Shown piece after piece: positions 31,422 through 33,793 of a stretch of DNA of 33,793 nucleotides; the stretch's first letter is position 1; each line of letters opens with the position of its first letter. Made by a program: the position numbers and the translations under genes. The DNA lies in the NCBI GenBank assembly GCA_900552955.1, contig USBO01000004.1:1-33793 (forward strand). Direction: 5' to 3'. The notes below the pieces were generated by a model. The model searched no databases, had not been told where the DNA came from, and worked only from the letters and a program-made list of their open reading frames with translations. Source of the stretch: an uncultured Alistipes sp. (GTDB lineage Bacteria > Bacteroidota > Bacteroidia > Bacteroidales > Rikenellaceae).

Positions 31422-33793
31422 ATGAAAATCAATAAAATGCTTATAGCGGTTCTCGCTATGGTGGCAGTTGTTCTGAGTAGCTGTAAGGACGACGATCCGA
31501 CGGTCGGCATCGACCTGAGCATGCCGGCTCCCGCTACTTATTACGACGCTGAGATGTCCGGTAGCAAGAGCATTGCCGTTTATTGGGACGCGAAACAGGC
31601 GTTGTCGGCAGGTGCCACCTCGTTTACCGTGCAGCTCATCAAGAAGAAGGACGGCGTAGCCGACGTTTACGACAATACGACCTCGCAGACGTTTGCCGCC
31701 GTGAACGAAAAGGGCGTGCCCAATGACAAAACGTCGTTCGACAACCTGACGACGGGCCGTATCTTCTATGTACGCGTACGTGCCAACTACCCCCGTTCCG
31801 TCTTCTCGGACTGGGTGCTGGCCGCCGTCAGCGAAACCGATCCCAAAGAGGCCCGCATCATGGTGGGCACCGGTATCGTCGATGACGAAGTAGGCGAAAC
31901 CTCGAACATTGCAGCAAAAGTCGAACCCGCCACGATCACGGAATCGACCGCCATCGCATCGTGGTCGACCAACGGCTTCACCGACAGCAAAACCGACGCT
32001 GGTTTCAACTACACGATCGAGTTGTTCAAGGACAAGGAGTGCAAGGAGCTCGAAGTATCGTGGAAGCTCAAGCCCAACAGCATCGAACTGGCCAAATACG
32101 GCACCAACTTCATCTTCACCGGTCTGACTCCCGCAACGAAGTACTGGTTCCGCGCCACCAACACGGACGACGAATCGGTCAGCGAGCCCGTGGAGTTCAC
32201 CACCGCCAAGTCGCAGTTCAAAGACCTTCCCGCCACGGCTGCGGCAGGTGACATCATCCTGTTCCAGGACTTCCACGAATTCCTTTGGGGGGGGGATCTG
32301 CTCAATGAGGCAGCCGGCTACTCGAACAAGGCTCGTTCCAGCGCCACCGCTTTCGAGAAGGCCACCGGAAACAATCCCGTCAGCTCCGAGAAATTCTATC
32401 TCGTGGAGGCAGGCACCGAAATGGGTCTGTTCAACACGCTCGGCAACCTGATTCCCAACACCAACCTCAAAGACTGGGGTCAGATGTCCGAGGAGGCCAA
32501 CAAAGACAAACCCGGCATCCTGCTGGCGCGTCCCGGTATGCTGAAAGTGGGAGCGAGCAACTACCGCGGTGCGATCGTGACGCCCGAACTGAAGTGTCTG
32601 ACGCAGCCCGCGACCATCGAACTTACGTTCAAAACGGCCGGATACGACAACAATCAGGAGGTCAGCATCGAATTGCTCGACGGAACGACGAAGGCCCAGC
32701 AGTACTCTTACATCACCGCAACGAGCCAGTCGCTGATCACGAAGGTCAACGCCGGTGCCAAAGGTGCAGGCTGGACAACTCACAAAGTGGAAATCCAGAA
32801 CGTAACCTCGACTTGCCGCATCGCTATCGGCTCGGCCGAGAAGGGCGAAGGCTCGGCGCAGCACCGTTTCTACCTCGACGACATCCAGATCAAAGTCCTC
32901 TCTTACGGTTCGGTTGCTATCGAGTTGATAGCTCCTGTAGTTAAGGTAGAAGCAACTCCGACAACAATAACGGCAAATTGGGAAGCCGTATCAGGTGCGC
33001 GTGGGTACACTGTCGAATATAAGAAAACGGCTGATTCCGATTGGATTATCGCCGGCGAAACTGGGGAAACTATGTTCAAGATTGAGGATCTCGATCAAAA
33101 GACCTCTTATGATGTGCGCGTGAAAGCGACAGCTGGCGATAGCGAGTCCGAATATTCGGAAACCAAGACGATCGAAACGCTTGAAATTACGGGCTCCGTT
33201 ACGGCATCATTGATTAAAGCGACGGAATCTCAATTGATGGTCAATTGGACAGCTAACAATGGTGATGCTACTGCCGATATTGCCGACGATTGGAAAATCC
33301 AACTCTACAAAGATGCCGCTTGCACCGATCTTGAGGTTTCATTCGATATTACGGCTTCGAGCAAATTGTTCTCTTGGGGATCGAAATGGCCTGCTCCGCA
33401 ACCTGCATTCGTATTCTCAGGTTTGGATGCAGAAAAGGACTATTGGTTTAAGGTAACCAATACGACCAAGGTTATTTCGACGACGGAAAAGTATACGACG
33501 ACGAAATCTTACACCAAGGAGATCCCTGCAACCGCAGCCGCAGGCGATGTTATCCTCTACGAAGACTTCAGTGAATTCCTTTGGGGAAGCGAACCGGTTT
33601 ACGGTTGCGCAGGTTATTCTTCTAATTACCGTACGACTTGTACTTCCATTGATAAGGCAACTGGTGCAGACCCTCTCGCAATTGATGGTCCCGATGGAAA
33701 AAAGAAACTGTACTATACAGTAAAAGAGGGAACCAACATGGGATTATTCAACACGTTAGCCGGAGCAGTCCCGACTACCCGTTTGAAAAATTG
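31422..33793 (+). CDS. Large surface lipoprotein with repeated FN3 and beta-sandwich modules (3' end outside window)
   Basis: The frame is open from ATG 31422 to the window end (790 codons). The signal peptide ends at Cys21 (VVLSSC), followed by KDDDP, a strong match to the surface lipoprotein export signal. The visible part is built from two similar units: an FN3 domain, a second FN3 domain, and a beta-sandwich starting GDIILFQDFHEFLWG (unit 1, W289) or GDVILYEDFSEFLWG (unit 2, W721), so the unit repeats at 432 residues. FN3 signatures are ATKYWFRATNT and KTSYDVRVKA. Unit 1 is GC-rich like the rest of the window; from about 32915 the DNA turns AT-rich with other codon choices. Nine G at 32287-32295 encode part of Trp-Gly-Gly-Asp. 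It may bind glycan or host protein; no enzyme motif is seen. Confidence 0.85.
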   Translation, partial: MKINKMLIAVLAMVAVVLSSCKDDDPTVGIDLSMPAPATYYDAEMSGSKSIAVYWDAKQALSAGATSFTVQLIKKKDGVADVYDNTTSQTFAAVNEKGVPNDKTSFDNLTTGRIFYVRVRANYPRSVFSDWVLAAVSETDPKEARIMVGTGIVDDEVGETSNIAAKVEPATITESTAIASWSTNGFTDSKTDAGFNYTIELFKDKECKELEVSWKLKPNSIELAKYGTNFIFTGLTPATKYWFRATNTDDESVSEPVEFTTAKSQFKDLPATAAAGDIILFQDFHEFLWGGDLLNEAAGYSNKARSSATAFEKATGNNPVSSEKFYLVEAGTEMGLFNTLGNLIPNTNLKDWGQMSEEANKDKPGILLARPGMLKVGASNYRGAIVTPELKCLTQPATIELTFKTAGYDNNQEVSIELLDGTTKAQQYSYITATSQSLITKVNAGAKGAGWTTHKVEIQNVTSTCRIAIGSAEKGEGSAQHRFYLDDIQIKVLSYGSVAIELIAPVVKVEATPTTITANWEAVSGARGYTVEYKKTADSDWIIAGETGETMFKIEDLDQKTSYDVRVKATAGDSESEYSETKTIETLEITGSVTASLIKATESQLMVNWTANNGDATADIADDWKIQLYKDAACTDLEVSFDITASSKLFSWGSKWPAPQPAFVFSGLDAEKDYWFKVTNTTKVISTTEKYTTTKSYTKEIPATAAAGDVILYEDFSEFLWGSEPVYGCAGYSSNYRTTCTSIDKATGADPLAIDGPDGKKKLYYTVKEGTNMGLFNTLAGAVPTTRLKN
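32287..32295 (+). repeat. G9 homopolymer inside the FN3 lipoprotein gene
   Basis: Nine G read as TGG GGG GGG GAT (W289-G-G-D). The equivalent place in unit 2 (33583-33586) has only four G. One G more gives TGA five codons later; one fewer gives TGA after about 60 codons. Confidence 0.9.

Noticed and set aside
31410..32864. Minus-strand frame of 484 codons
   Set aside because: Antisense to the FN3 lipoprotein, whose signal peptide, lipobox and repeats are clear.
1..33793. CRISPR array, insertion sequence, phage or integrase genes
   Set aside because: No regularly spaced repeats, transposase or recombinase motifs were seen on either strand.

Overview
The window reads as a chromosomal segment of a GC-rich Bacteroidales, most like Alistipes (Rikenellaceae). 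The grounds are a SusC/SusD pair, Bacteroidota-only families (a DUF4837-like lipoprotein, a BamD-RpoZ-CoaBC-RecN cluster), promoters of the TTTG...TAnnTTTG type, almost no Shine-Dalgarno sequences, tRNAs without an encoded CCA, and GC-rich codon use. The genus is inference.

Layout. 1-4330: the end of an aspartate kinase gene, then a two-gene unit of a sodium:solute symporter and an FAD-dependent oxidoreductase, closed by a 28-nt perfect palindrome that also serves the convergent efp gene. 4410-8833: EF-P, a UbiX-type flavin prenyltransferase, a surface lipoprotein, a NodB-type deacetylase and a DUF4837-like lipoprotein, mostly single genes with their own promoters. 9022-13036: a tight operon bamD-rpoZ-coaBC-recN. 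13125-16382: a small membrane-anchored protein, ribosomal protein S20, tRNA-Glu(TTC), a FecCD/FecE-type ABC importer pair, and tRNA-Pro(GGG). 16383-17800: a gene-poor, lower-GC accessory-looking stretch behind the tRNA, with a doubtful reading frame and a small coiled-coil protein. 17802-23265: two divergent pairs, an organophosphate-type MFS antiporter plus a glycerol-1-phosphate-dehydrogenase-like enzyme on the minus strand, and a galactitol-1-phosphate-dehydrogenase-like enzyme plus a class II ketose-bisphosphate aldolase on the plus strand. Together they look like a polyol-phosphate utilisation locus. 23574-30684: a minus-strand operon of SusC, SusD and a calcineurin-like phosphoesterase lipoprotein. 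31422 to the window end: a large divergent surface lipoprotein with repeated FN3 and beta-sandwich modules, cut by the window edge.

The most interesting signal is at the right end. Three long G/C homopolymers lie within 1.65 kb: nine C in codons 6-9 of susC, twelve C in the 737-bp divergent intergenic region, and nine G inside the FN3 lipoprotein gene. By direct translation, a one-base change in either coding tract leads to an early stop. This is the signature of slipped-strand phase variation and would make a TonB-dependent receptor and its divergent surface lipoprotein switchable. A second candidate for non-standard expression is an A10 run with an in-frame A-AAA-AAG heptamer at the CoaC/CoaB junction of coaBC, where a -1 shift ends after four codons and would release the CoaC half alone.
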